Positions 36,750-45,341 of a stretch of DNA of 64,000 nucleotides are shown here, piece after piece. How positions within the stretch are numbered: the stretch's first letter is position 1; every line of letters starts with the position of its first letter. The notes beneath the pieces were generated by a model. That model searched no databases, was not told the DNA's origin, and saw nothing but the letters and a program-made list of their open reading frames with translations. This stretch comes from Dokdonia pacifica (lineage in GTDB: Bacteria > Bacteroidota > Bacteroidia > Flavobacteriales > Flavobacteriaceae), in the NCBI RefSeq assembly GCF_900188275.1, contig NZ_FZNY01000002.1, positions 496,001 to 560,000 of the forward strand, in the 5' to 3' direction. The position numbers and the translations under genes are program-made.

Positions 36750-39146
36750 ATGATTAAAAACTATATCAAAATAGCATTTAGAAATTTTTGGAGAAATAAG
36801 CTTACTAGTTTTATCAATTTGGTGGGACTTTCCTTAGGTTTAGCCGCCTGCATTTTGATTACTATGTATGTTTCTCACGAAAAGAGTTATGACAGTTTTC
36901 ATAAGGATTCGAAGCGCATTTTTACTGTTGTTGGTAAATTTAAAATTGGTGATGACGATATCAGAATGACAAGGCTTAGCTCCATTGTCGCTTCGCAATT
37001 AAAAGAAAATGATCCGAGTGTAGAGGATGCATTTCGATATTATGAGCATAATCAATCGGTAAGCATAAAAACAAGTGCCTCAAGTAGTGAAGTGTTTTCT
37101 GAAAATAACCTTGCCGCAGCTGATGCCAATTTATTTTCCTTTTTCTCTTTTGATTTAATAAGAGGAAATCCTACTGATGTTTTGAAAACTCCATTTTCTG
37201 TAGTTCTAACAAATAAAGCTGCTGAGAAGTATTTTGCGAAAGCGGACCCTATAGGAAAACAACTTATCATACAACAGGATAGTACTTATAGTTTTACGAT
37301 AACGGGTGTTATGAAAGATTTTCCAACGAATTCTTCTATACAATCTGATATGATAGTCTCTATGTCTAGCCTATCATCCATGAAGGAGACACAACCTTTA
37401 TTAGCATCAGAACGATTTCAAGGAGGAAGTTTTGCAACATATGTCAAGCTGAATGATCTTACGAAAGTAACTGCTGTAGCCAATACTGCTGTACAACTTG
37501 ATAAACTTAGTAATGAAGAATCTACCACTACATATGCATTGGATTTATTTACAGATACCCACGCCCAAACTGCAAATACAGGTCGTTTTGATTATTTAAA
37601 GGTATTTCCAATAGTGGCTTTGCTCATTTTAATTTTAGCACTTACAAATTACATAAGCCTTACTACAGCTAGAGCAGGTACAAGGGCAAAAGAGGTAGGC
37701 GTGCGAAAAATAAGCGGAGCTAATAGAAGAAGTCTTGCGATACAATTTTATATAGAATCAGGGATTTTTGTTTCTATTTCTTTCTTACTAGGAATCGCTA
37801 TCAGTAGTATTTTTAAAGATCGCTTTTTAGAATTATTAAATATAGAAATTGGTAATGCCTTTTTCTATGACAGATCATTTATAACTGCACTAATAGGTCT
37901 GTTTATTTTTGCTGTTTTTGTTTCTGGTGTGTATCCAGCCATTGTATTATCGTCATTAAACCCTGTAAAGAATTTCAAAAATAAATTAGCAAAAAATACA
38001 GGAAGTGTATCTGTTAGAAAAGTATTTACAACATTTCAATTTACCATTGCAGTATTACTTATTGTTTGTGGTATTGTCATGAGTACACAATTAGAATATA
38101 TGCGTACGAAGGATACTGGTTTACAACGGTCTAATGTCATGATGATTCCCATTGAAACTAGTATTGCAACTAATGCTAATACATTAAGGAATAAGGTTGA
38201 AAATCTTTCTGAAGTCGCACAAACAACAGTGGCTATGAACAAGATGTATGGTGGCTACAATATTTATTTTGCATCAAAAGAAAACAGTGATGAAAATTAT
38301 AGTGTATCCACATTTAATGTAGATGAACACTTCATAGAAACATTAGGAGTTTCTTGGTATTTAGAACCGGAAGAAAGGACTGCATTTTCAGAAAATAAAA
38401 AAGTAATTATCAATCAAAAAACAATTGACGAATTAGGATTAAAACAAGATCCAAGAGGTGAGCAAATGAGTTTTGGTAGTCAATTTTTTGAAATCGCTGG
38501 TGTGGTCAAAGATTTCAATTATACATCTTTAGAAGTGCCTATTAAACCTCTGGCCTTTTTTGTGAGTTCTGAGGCCTCTGCAAATAAGAATATGATGGGT
38601 ACTTTTAGTACGTGTCTATATGTAAAGTTTCATGATGAAGTAGCGTTATCTGGTTTACTGGATAAAATTGAAAACATCTATTCATCTCTTGATGAAACAA
38701 CACCTTTTACGTATCAATTTATGGACGATGCATTTGATACACTCTATAAAGCCGAAGAGCGTTTATCATCTATCTTTTACATCTTCATGGTACTAGCATT
38801 AGTAATAGCTAGTTTAGGGCTTCTGGGGTTAATTACTTTTGCTTCAGAGCAACGTGTAAAAGAAATAGGTATCCGCAAAGTTCTGGGTGCTTCTATTTCC
38901 GAAATAGTCGTCTTATTATCTACCGACTTTATAAAGTTAGTAGTATTAGCCATTATTATAGCGGTTCCATTGGCATGGTATTTTGCAGATAGTTGGCTTA
39001 ATTACTTTGCTTTTAGAGTTGATATGCCATGGTGGTCATTTGTAATTGCAGGATTAATAGCTATTAGTATTGCCTTAACTACGGTTAGTTTTCAAGCGAT
39101 TAAAGCGGCTATTGCAAATCCTGTTAACTCGTTGCGATCAGAATAA
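36750..39146 (+). CDS. FtsX/MacB-type ABC permease, copy 7 of 8
   Basis: A 798-residue two-half permease. ATG 36750 is chosen because it gives the family N-terminus MIKNYIKIAFRNFWRNK; the longer frame from 36699 runs through the palindrome at 36709. Coupling helices are AKEVGVRKISGANRRSL, where Ser-Gly replaces the usual Leu-Gly, and VKEIGIRKVLGAS. The segment NYISLTTARAG differs from the NLSTA pattern. After its stop at 39146 comes a 192-bp gap with a second promoter-like region, so it may end one transcript while copy 8 begins another. Confidence 0.93.
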   Translation: MIKNYIKIAFRNFWRNKLTSFINLVGLSLGLAACILITMYVSHEKSYDSFHKDSKRIFTVVGKFKIGDDDIRMTRLSSIVASQLKENDPSVEDAFRYYEHNQSVSIKTSASSSEVFSENNLAAADANLFSFFSFDLIRGNPTDVLKTPFSVVLTNKAAEKYFAKADPIGKQLIIQQDSTYSFTITGVMKDFPTNSSIQSDMIVSMSSLSSMKETQPLLASERFQGGSFATYVKLNDLTKVTAVANTAVQLDKLSNEESTTTYALDLFTDTHAQTANTGRFDYLKVFPIVALLILILALTNYISLTTARAGTRAKEVGVRKISGANRRSLAIQFYIESGIFVSISFLLGIAISSIFKDRFLELLNIEIGNAFFYDRSFITALIGLFIFAVFVSGVYPAIVLSSLNPVKNFKNKLAKNTGSVSVRKVFTTFQFTIAVLLIVCGIVMSTQLEYMRTKDTGLQRSNVMMIPIETSIATNANTLRNKVENLSEVAQTTVAMNKMYGGYNIYFASKENSDENYSVSTFNVDEHFIETLGVSWYLEPEERTAFSENKKVIINQKTIDELGLKQDPRGEQMSFGSQFFEIAGVVKDFNYTSLEVPIKPLAFFVSSEASANKNMMGTFSTCLYVKFHDEVALSGLLDKIENIYSSLDETTPFTYQFMDDAFDTLYKAEERLSSIFYIFMVLALVIASLGLLGLITFASEQRVKEIGIRKVLGASISEIVVLLSTDFIKLVVLAIIIAVPLAWYFADSWLNYFAFRVDMPWWSFVIAGLIAISIALTTVSFQAIKAAIANPVNSLRSE

Positions 39147-39176
39147 ATTTATTTTTTTACAAAGAGAACCTTTTTT

Positions 39177-39224
39177 AAGTGTTCGATTTTGAACAAGAAG
39201 TGTATCAAAATCGAACACTTTTAT
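39177..39224. promoter_or_regulatory. Candidate enhancer sites, second copy
   Basis: Perfect 16-bp inverted arms (AAGTGTTCGATTTTGA, 39177-39192, and complement 39205-39220) with a 12-bp spacer that contains another AAGTGT. The part at 39198-39224 matches 19902-19928 with one mismatch. It could also act as a terminator for copy 7, since TTTT follows the second arm. Confidence 0.6.
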
Positions 39225-39268
39225 AGTTGTGGGTATTTGTAAATATTTAAATTACAGATATTTACATG

Positions 39269-39285
39269 TTTGGCACAATCTTCAC
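39269..39285 (+). promoter_or_regulatory. Sigma-54-like promoter before permease copy 8
   Basis: TTTGGCACAATCTTCAC: a consensus -24 box TGGCAC and the same imperfect TTCAC -12 box as at 19985. The GG lies exactly 48 bp after the end of the shared motif, as in the first copy. ATG 39339 is 54 bp downstream. Confidence 0.5.
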
Positions 39286-39338
39286 TTTATAGTTATCGAA
39301 TTCATCAATCAAAAAACGAATAGTCAAAATAGTAACCC

Positions 39339-41693
39339 ATGTTTAAAAATTATTTCAAAATAGCGATCAGAACCTTATTAAAGCATAAGGGATATAGCTT
39401 TCTAAATATCTTTGGTCTGGCTGTAGGTATTACTTGCGCAAGTTTAATCTTTCTTTGGGTAGAAGATGAACTTAGTTTTAATACAAACTTTGATAAGCAA
39501 GATCAAGTATTTTATGTACCAACTAACCAGCAGTATGAAGGAGAATGGAGAACATTCTATTCTACACCTGGTCCTCTAGCGCAAGATCTAAAAAATGAAA
39601 TCCCAGGAATTATAAGAGCCACCCGCTCTAGTCCACAAGAATCTTTGTTTACGGTTGGAGATAACGCTATTATAAGAAGAGGGCGCTATGTAGATGCAGA
39701 TTTCCTTGAGATATTTAGTCTAAATTTTATCGAAGGTGATAGAGCCAATGCATTCAATAATCCAGAGGCTATTGTTTTAACTCAGGAAGTTGCAGAACAA
39801 CTTTTTGGGAAAGAAGAAAAGGCTCTTGGTAAGATTGTTAGAATAAATGATAAGGATAATTACTCAGTTACTGGAGTTATTGAAAACTTACCTAAAAACA
39901 TCACCTTTAAGTTTGATTGGGTAGCTCCTTTTGAGCGCTATCAGGAAGGAGAAGATTGGATGCAATTTTATGGAAATAATTTCTCAGATACGTTTGTTGA
40001 ATTATCACCTGAAGTAGACTTTGCTACTGTAGATGCAAAAGTGCGTCAATTAGTTCAGCAAAAGGATGAAAATAGCAATACCTATGCCTTCTTACATTCT
40101 ATAAAAGATTGGCATTTACGATCCAAATTTGAAGGAGGGAAAATCATTGGTGGGCGTATCTCTTATATACAATTATTTATCATTGTTGCATTTGTGATTT
40201 TATTGATTGCCTGTATCAACTTTATGAATTTATCTACCGCTAGAAGTGAACGACGTGCCAATGAAGTAGGTGTACGCAAAGCTATGGGTTCTAGTAGAGG
40301 AAGACTCATTGCACAGTTTATTTCTGAGGCTGTTATTTTATCTTCTATTGCCACCTTAGTAAGCCTTATATTGCTGGCCATTTTATTACCGCAATTCAAT
40401 CAAATCATAGGAAAAAACTTAACCCTTGGATTATCGCAACCCTTGCATATTATATCATTAGTAGGCGTAGCTATTATTTGTGGATTATTAGCAGGCTTAT
40501 ATCCTGCGTTTTATTTATCATCCTTTAAACCTGTTGAAGTTTTAAAAGGTTTAAAAATCACAGAAAACTCTGCAGTTTTTATACGAAAAGGATTGGTGGT
40601 AGGTCAATTTACAATATCTATTGTTTTTATTATTACAACCATTTTAGTGTATCAACAAATACAGCATGCAAAAAGCAGAGAACTTGGCCTAGATAAAGAT
40701 CAATTATTATCTATGCCTATAGACGAAGATTTTATTCCAAATTTTGATTTAGTGCAACAAGAATTGATTCGAACAGGTTCTGTTGAAAACGCTACTTTAT
40801 GTAATTCTGAGCTTCTATCTGGAGGGAATAATGGTTCTGGTTATCGTTGGAAAGGTGGTACAGATACAGAAGATGTTTTAATATCTTCTAGAAATGTAAC
40901 GGAGAGTTTCTTTGAAACAACAGGCATGGAAATCATAGAAGGAAGAGGGTTTAGTACAAATGTTGAAGCTGATAGTTCTAATGTTATGATTTCTGAGTCT
41001 CTAGCAAAAATGATGGGAGATACAGATCCGATAGGAAATATTATTATCCGAGGAGATAATGAAATGACAGTGATTGGTGTTGTTAAAGATTATGTATATG
41101 GAAATATGTATGAAGCTAGTGATCCTGTATTATTCATGCATTTTCCAAGCTACGCACGTCATATGTTTATTAAAACAAAAGAAGGTGTTCCTTTGGATAA
41201 AGCTCTCGCTGATATTGAAGCTATTATGAATAAACACAACCCAGCGTATCCATTTGAATATACCTTTATAGATGAAGCTTTTGATGCTAAGTTTAAAAAT
41301 GAACAGCTAATAGGAGAACTATCTCAGATTTTTGCCATTCTTGCGATATTCATTTCTTGTTTAGGTCTATTTGGTTTGGCTACCTATACAGCAGAGAAGC
41401 GCCGAAAAGAAATTGGGGTACGTAAAGTATTAGGTGCTAGCATTACAGCTATTGTAAAATTATTATCTAAAGACTTCTTGAAGTTGGTTTTAATCTCTAT
41501 TGTAATTGCCATTCCAATAGCATGGTATTATATACAAAATTGGCTTCAGGATTATTCCTACCGTATAGATATCAACTGGTGGGTATTTATTATAGCTGGG
41601 CTATTAGCCATCGTGATTGCCATGTTTACAGTGAGTTTCCAAGCAATTAGAGCGGCTATTGCTAATCCAGCAAAAAGTTTAAAAACAGAATAA
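39339..41693 (+). CDS. FtsX/MacB-type ABC permease, copy 8 of 8
   Basis: A 784-residue two-half permease, the shortest. Coupling helices are ANEVGVRKAMGSSRGRL and RKEIGVRKVLGASITAI. The second half resembles copies 2 and 6 (ISCLGLFGLATYTAEKRRKE). It has its own upstream region with the duplicated enhancer and sigma-54-like elements, so it can be expressed independently with the downstream GIN-domain, ATPase and outer membrane genes. This suggests that the array consists of two transcription units under one regulator. The leader CAATCAAAAAACGAATAG resembles those of copies 1 and 2. Confidence 0.93.
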   Translation: MFKNYFKIAIRTLLKHKGYSFLNIFGLAVGITCASLIFLWVEDELSFNTNFDKQDQVFYVPTNQQYEGEWRTFYSTPGPLAQDLKNEIPGIIRATRSSPQESLFTVGDNAIIRRGRYVDADFLEIFSLNFIEGDRANAFNNPEAIVLTQEVAEQLFGKEEKALGKIVRINDKDNYSVTGVIENLPKNITFKFDWVAPFERYQEGEDWMQFYGNNFSDTFVELSPEVDFATVDAKVRQLVQQKDENSNTYAFLHSIKDWHLRSKFEGGKIIGGRISYIQLFIIVAFVILLIACINFMNLSTARSERRANEVGVRKAMGSSRGRLIAQFISEAVILSSIATLVSLILLAILLPQFNQIIGKNLTLGLSQPLHIISLVGVAIICGLLAGLYPAFYLSSFKPVEVLKGLKITENSAVFIRKGLVVGQFTISIVFIITTILVYQQIQHAKSRELGLDKDQLLSMPIDEDFIPNFDLVQQELIRTGSVENATLCNSELLSGGNNGSGYRWKGGTDTEDVLISSRNVTESFFETTGMEIIEGRGFSTNVEADSSNVMISESLAKMMGDTDPIGNIIIRGDNEMTVIGVVKDYVYGNMYEASDPVLFMHFPSYARHMFIKTKEGVPLDKALADIEAIMNKHNPAYPFEYTFIDEAFDAKFKNEQLIGELSQIFAILAIFISCLGLFGLATYTAEKRRKEIGVRKVLGASITAIVKLLSKDFLKLVLISIVIAIPIAWYYIQNWLQDYSYRIDINWWVFIIAGLLAIVIAMFTVSFQAIRAAIANPAKSLKTE

Positions 41694-41721
41694 ATCAATC
41701 AATCAATCAAAATAAAATCAT

Positions 41722-42465
41722 ATGAAACCTATAAAAAGTATCGTCATTGTACTCTTGATTTGTATAAGTCAAGGTTTAAATGCACAAACAAAGAAAGATG
41801 TAGCATCATTTAACAAGGTCATTATCAGTCCTCATATAGAAACCACCTTTGTACAAGGAAATGAAGAGTCTGTAACGATTCTAGACAATGCATTATCAGA
41901 TAATATTGTAAATATTGAAGTAAGTGGAGGCACGCTTAGAGTTTATTTAGATGATGCAAAAGTAACAACCAAGCACATCAAAGTCGTTAAAGACGGTATG
42001 AAGAAGAGTATTCCTCTTTACAAAGGAAAAATATTAACCATCAAGGTAACCTATAAGGATATTGATAATTTATCATTACGAGGAGAACAACGTACTGTTT
42101 GTGAAAGCTCTTTGGATGTTGAGACTTTCAAACTCAACATTTATGGAGAATCAGAAGTATTTTTTAATGAAATTAACTTCAAAGATTTTGATGTAGATAT
42201 TTATGGAGACAGTCAATTAACCATTCAAAAAGGAACAACTGAACATCAAAAAATAACTGTATATGGTGAAGGGGAAGTTGACCTTGCTTCCGTAGATAAT
42301 ACCACATCAAAATTGAAAGCCTATGGCGAAACTGAATTTAGAGTACAAGCATCAAAACGCATAAAATTCTCTGCCTTTGGAGAAGCAGAATTGTATTATA
42401 AAGGAACGGCAAAAGTAAGTAAAGGATTAAGTTTCGGAGACTCAAAAATCAATCGTATCGATTAA
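41722..42465 (+). CDS. Secreted GIN-domain (DUF2807-like) protein
   Basis: A 247-residue protein with a signal peptide (MKPIKSIVIVLLICISQGLN, cleaved near AQT). The mature protein fits the putative auto-transporter adhesin, head-GIN (DUF2807) family: FNKVIISPHIETTFVQGNEE at the front, then five beta-helix turns marked by YGESE, YGDSQ, YGEGE, YGETE and FGEAE. It lies between permease copy 8 (28 bp) and the second ATPase (14 bp), so it is cotranscribed. Its place in a transporter operon suggests a periplasmic or surface substrate or accessory factor, but this is inference. Leader ATCAATCAATCAATC precedes it. Confidence 0.85.
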   Translation: MKPIKSIVIVLLICISQGLNAQTKKDVASFNKVIISPHIETTFVQGNEESVTILDNALSDNIVNIEVSGGTLRVYLDDAKVTTKHIKVVKDGMKKSIPLYKGKILTIKVTYKDIDNLSLRGEQRTVCESSLDVETFKLNIYGESEVFFNEINFKDFDVDIYGDSQLTIQKGTTEHQKITVYGEGEVDLASVDNTTSKLKAYGETEFRVQASKRIKFSAFGEAELYYKGTAKVSKGLSFGDSKINRID

Positions 42466-42479
42466 ATAAAATTAAAAAA

Positions 42480-43157
42480 ATGAACACAAAACTTTTAAGT
42501 TTAAACCTAGCATCTCGAACGGTAAATTCCGGGAGTAATAAAGTCACACTGTTAGATAAAATTGACCTGCAAGTCAACGAGGGTGAGTTTATATCATTAA
42601 TGGGGCCATCTGGATCTGGCAAGTCTACCCTACTCAATTGTATCGGAATGTTAGATAGTTTTACAGGAGGTGGATATACTTTTTTAGGAGAGCCTGTACA
42701 TAGCATGAAAGAAAAAAACAGAAGCAAGTTATATAAAGAATATATTGGTTTTGTATTTCAAGCGTATCATCTTATTGATGAATTGACGGTCTTAGAAAAC
42801 ATCGAAACACCATTATTATATAAAAATATAAAATCATCAGAACGCAAAGCTCTAGTAGCAGACATGCTCGATCGATTTAATATCGTAGGTAAAAAAGATT
42901 TATTCCCATCACAACTAAGTGGAGGACAGCAACAATTAGTAGGAATTGCAAGAGCATTGATTTCTAAACCCAGACTAATCTTGGCAGATGAACCAACAGG
43001 AAATCTAAACTCCAAACAAGGAGAAGAAATCATGGAACTATTTTCAGAATTAAATAAAGAAGGAGTCACTATCATTCAAGCGACGCACTCTGAAAGTAAT
43101 GCCGCTTATGCCTCTCGAATTATTCATTTACTAGATGGAAAAATAATCTCAGAATAA
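42480..43157 (+). CDS. ABC transporter ATPase, MacB/LolD type, second copy
   Basis: A 225-residue ATPase, a paralogue of the one at 21328. Walker A is GPSGSGKST, the Q loop VFQAYHLIDELTV, the signature LSGGQQQLVGIARAL, Walker B LILADEPTGNLNS and the switch His ATHSES. The signature Arg is Leu here (QQQLV in place of QQQRV), and the Asp after the Walker B Asn-Leu is Asn (NLNS in place of NLDS). Neither change removes the catalytic Glu. The operon thus has two different ATPases for eight permeases. It is followed 10 bp later by the TolC-like gene. Confidence 0.94.
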   Translation: MNTKLLSLNLASRTVNSGSNKVTLLDKIDLQVNEGEFISLMGPSGSGKSTLLNCIGMLDSFTGGGYTFLGEPVHSMKEKNRSKLYKEYIGFVFQAYHLIDELTVLENIETPLLYKNIKSSERKALVADMLDRFNIVGKKDLFPSQLSGGQQQLVGIARALISKPRLILADEPTGNLNSKQGEEIMELFSELNKEGVTIIQATHSESNAAYASRIIHLLDGKIISE

Positions 43158-43167
43158 CTCAAATAAT

Positions 43168-44589
43168 ATGATACGCACCTATCTCATATATACCATCATT
43201 AGCTTGATGGGATGGGCAAGTTTTGCTCAAAACCAGATTGACAATACCTACTCCCTAGAAGAGTGTATACGTATTGCGCTAGAAAATAACCTAGATGTAA
43301 AATCAGCGAGTATACAAGCTAATTCTGCTAAAGTAAATCACCAACAATCAAAAGCAGATTTATTACCGAGTATTAATGGTAATTTTAATCTAGGAGTCAA
43401 TACCGGTAGAAGTATTGATCCATTTACCAATGATTTTATCAATCAAGAGCTTACCTTTTCTAATGCTGGATTAAGTATAGATGCGACGGTTTTTAATGGA
43501 TTCAGATTGATCAATACTACTAAGCAAAATCGTTTAAATAGGAAAGCTTCCGAGATGGAACTGGAAGCAGCCAAACAAGATATTACCCTACGAGTAACGC
43601 TTGCCTATTTGCAAATTCTAAACAGTAAAGCCGTTTTAGAATTGGCAGAAGCTCGATTAAAAACCACTCAACAACAACTTAAAATTCAAGAAGATTTTTA
43701 TACAAACGAATCTGGTAATCCTGCAGATTACACAGATATCTTAGGACAAGTAGCAAATGATGAAACCAGTATTGTGGTTGCTCGAAATAACTGGAATAAC
43801 GCCCGATTAAACCTGATGCGATTACTAAACACGGGAGATATGATTGCCTTAGAAACAAAAGATTTTATCTTAGAAGTTTCTCCCTATGAAACCTCTGCCG
43901 ATGCTATCTACCAAGAAGCTTTACAAAACTGGATTACATTTAAAGCAGGAGAATTACGTATTGAAGCTGCAAAAAAAGGAGTAAGTATTGCTAAAGCCCA
44001 ATATACTCCTACAGTATCTGTTTTTGGAGGTGTAAACACCAACTATTCTAGTGCTGCACAAACCTTTACTGCTACGGGAATGAGCATTGTAGAAACTGGA
44101 GATTTTGTAAGCTTAGACGGACAAAATCTACCCGTTTTGAGTGAGCAAACTAATTTTGATGCACAACGTATAGGCTTTAGAGATCAATGGGATAATAACC
44201 TAAATACCGTGGTTGGGCTTTCTGTACAAATTCCTTTTTTTAATGGATTAAGAGCTTCCAATAATGTAAAACTTGAGAAAAATAGAGTAAACGAATCTAT
44301 GGTGGCTTTAGAACGTACACATATAGACATTAAAAATACCATTACGCAAGTTCACTTTGATATGACTACAGCTTATGAACGTTATGAAAGTTTACAAAAA
44401 CAGGTAGAAGCCTATCAGGAATCGTATCGCGTGAATGAAATCAGATTCAATAATGGTATTTCTAACTTTCTAAACTATATCACTAGTAAAAACAACTTAG
44501 ACAATGCGCAAGTAAACCTTGTGAACGCACAATATGAATACCTCTTACGTGTCAAGATTTTAGAGTATTATAGAGGGAATTTCAATTAA
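43168..44589 (+). CDS. TolC-family outer membrane efflux protein
   Basis: A 473-residue outer membrane factor. The signal peptide is MIRTYLIYTIISLMGWASFA, cleaved before QNQ. Two OEP repeats follow, with the usual opening YSLEECIRIALENNLDVKSA, long coiled-coil helices (about 60-110, 135-215, 330-400) and beta segments VNTGRSIDPFTNDF and VVGLSVQIPFFNG. The C-terminus YLLRVKILEYYRGNF is typical of Bacteroidetes TolC proteins. It completes a tripartite export system with the adaptor at 20019. It is the last gene of the operon; a long imperfect hairpin lies 100 bp downstream. Confidence 0.92.
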   Translation: MIRTYLIYTIISLMGWASFAQNQIDNTYSLEECIRIALENNLDVKSASIQANSAKVNHQQSKADLLPSINGNFNLGVNTGRSIDPFTNDFINQELTFSNAGLSIDATVFNGFRLINTTKQNRLNRKASEMELEAAKQDITLRVTLAYLQILNSKAVLELAEARLKTTQQQLKIQEDFYTNESGNPADYTDILGQVANDETSIVVARNNWNNARLNLMRLLNTGDMIALETKDFILEVSPYETSADAIYQEALQNWITFKAGELRIEAAKKGVSIAKAQYTPTVSVFGGVNTNYSSAAQTFTATGMSIVETGDFVSLDGQNLPVLSEQTNFDAQRIGFRDQWDNNLNTVVGLSVQIPFFNGLRASNNVKLEKNRVNESMVALERTHIDIKNTITQVHFDMTTAYERYESLQKQVEAYQESYRVNEIRFNNGISNFLNYITSKNNLDNAQVNLVNAQYEYLLRVKILEYYRGNFN

Positions 44590-44688
44590 AAAATCTTTTG
44601 TAAAAGGAAAAAGGCCATCTCCCCAGACAGCCCTTCCGATCAATATAATCTCACATATGTAACAAATCATTAATAAATCATATTGATC

Positions 44689-44760
44689 AAACAGGCAATA
44701 CTATGCTAATTCACCCCTTATGTTTTTTTGAATTAATATTAGTAAGAAGATGCCTGTTTT
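44689..44760. repeat. Long imperfect hairpin after the efflux operon
   Basis: Outer arms AAACAGGCA and TGCCTGTTT (44689-44697, 44751-44759), with inner pairings TACTA/TAGTA and TAATTCA/TGAATTA, followed by T residues. It may be the operon terminator, a structured RNA or the remains of a small inverted-repeat element. Confidence 0.5.
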
Positions 44761-44766
44761 TAAAAT

Positions 44767-44792
44767 GTATACGCTTTCGCGAAAGCGTATAC
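44767..44792. repeat. 26-bp perfect palindrome, GCTTTCGCGAAAGC family
   Basis: GTATA-CGCTTTCGCGAAAGCG-TATAC, 6 bp after the long hairpin and 25 bp beyond the stop of the minus-strand gene at 44817. Confidence 0.8.
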
Positions 44793-44816
44793 CATACAAC
44801 CCCTAAGAGTATATTT

Positions 44817-45140
44817 TTAGAAGTAACACTCTACTCCTGAATCATTAATATTTATAGTTGGTCCATCTGAAGATGAACAAAAACGCGTGGTATTTGTACC
44901 ATCTGGTGTTTCTATAGAAACAATAATGGCAAAAGTCTTCGCACAACCAGGAGCTGGATCATCAATCAAATCTGCATTTAATGGTATCACTCCCCTATTC
45001 TTAGGTTTATCTAGAATGCCTTGTACAATCTCAGTGACATTGCATGCAGGTCTTGTAGAAGAACCTGGTGTATCCCAAGAATAAATCGCCGAATGAACTT
45101 TATATCTATATGCCCCCATAATAGTTCTAGTATATTTCAT
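44817..45140 (-). CDS. Small Cys-containing hypothetical protein
   Basis: A 107-residue protein, not recognised. It has no signal peptide. Four cysteines (ACNVTE, PGCAKT, RFCSSS, VECYF) and many Thr/Ser/Pro residues suggest a small beta-fold. The ATG at 45140 lies inside a REP hairpin (45139-45158), so the true start may be the next Met at 45119 (MGAYRYKVHSA). It lies downstream of the LytTR regulator on the same strand and, like the paired genes at 47919 and 48439, is a small protein of unknown function in this locus. There may be a frame disruption upstream; moderate confidence only. Confidence 0.5.
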   Translation of the reverse strand: MKYTRTIMGAYRYKVHSAIYSWDTPGSSTRPACNVTEIVQGILDKPKNRGVIPLNADLIDDPAPGCAKTFAIIVSIETPDGTNTTRFCSSSDGPTININDSGVECYF

Positions 45141-45158
45141 TCCCGCGAAGGCGGGAAT
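45139..45158. repeat. REP-type hairpin ATTCCCGC-GAAG-GCGGGAAT
   Basis: A perfect 8-bp stem with a GAAG loop, overlapping the first ATG of the minus-strand ORF. Related short GC hairpins are at 8841 and 49866. Confidence 0.65.
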
Positions 45159-45215
45159 CTCACGTTATTTGCTTTTAATTTCTAGATTAAAACTACAGAA
45201 GAAAAGGAGGTAAAA

Positions 45216-45281
45216 ATGGAAAAATGGAATGAGACGCTACTTTTTACCCATAAAACTGGAATAAGATGGTATGAAAAATAG
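45216..45281 (+). CDS. Possible 21-residue micro-ORF with strong Shine-Dalgarno
   Basis: AAGGAGGT at 45204-45211 sits 4 bp before ATG 45216. The peptide is MEKWNETLLFTHKTGIRWYE plus Lys. A strong Shine-Dalgarno is unusual in this sequence, which makes the frame worth listing, but its short length and lone position leave it doubtful. Confidence 0.2.
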   Translation: MEKWNETLLFTHKTGIRWYEK

Positions 45282-45341
45282 AAGTATAAAAAAGGTGAGC
45301 ATTAAATCACAAAAAAACACAAACACCTAACAAACAACGAA

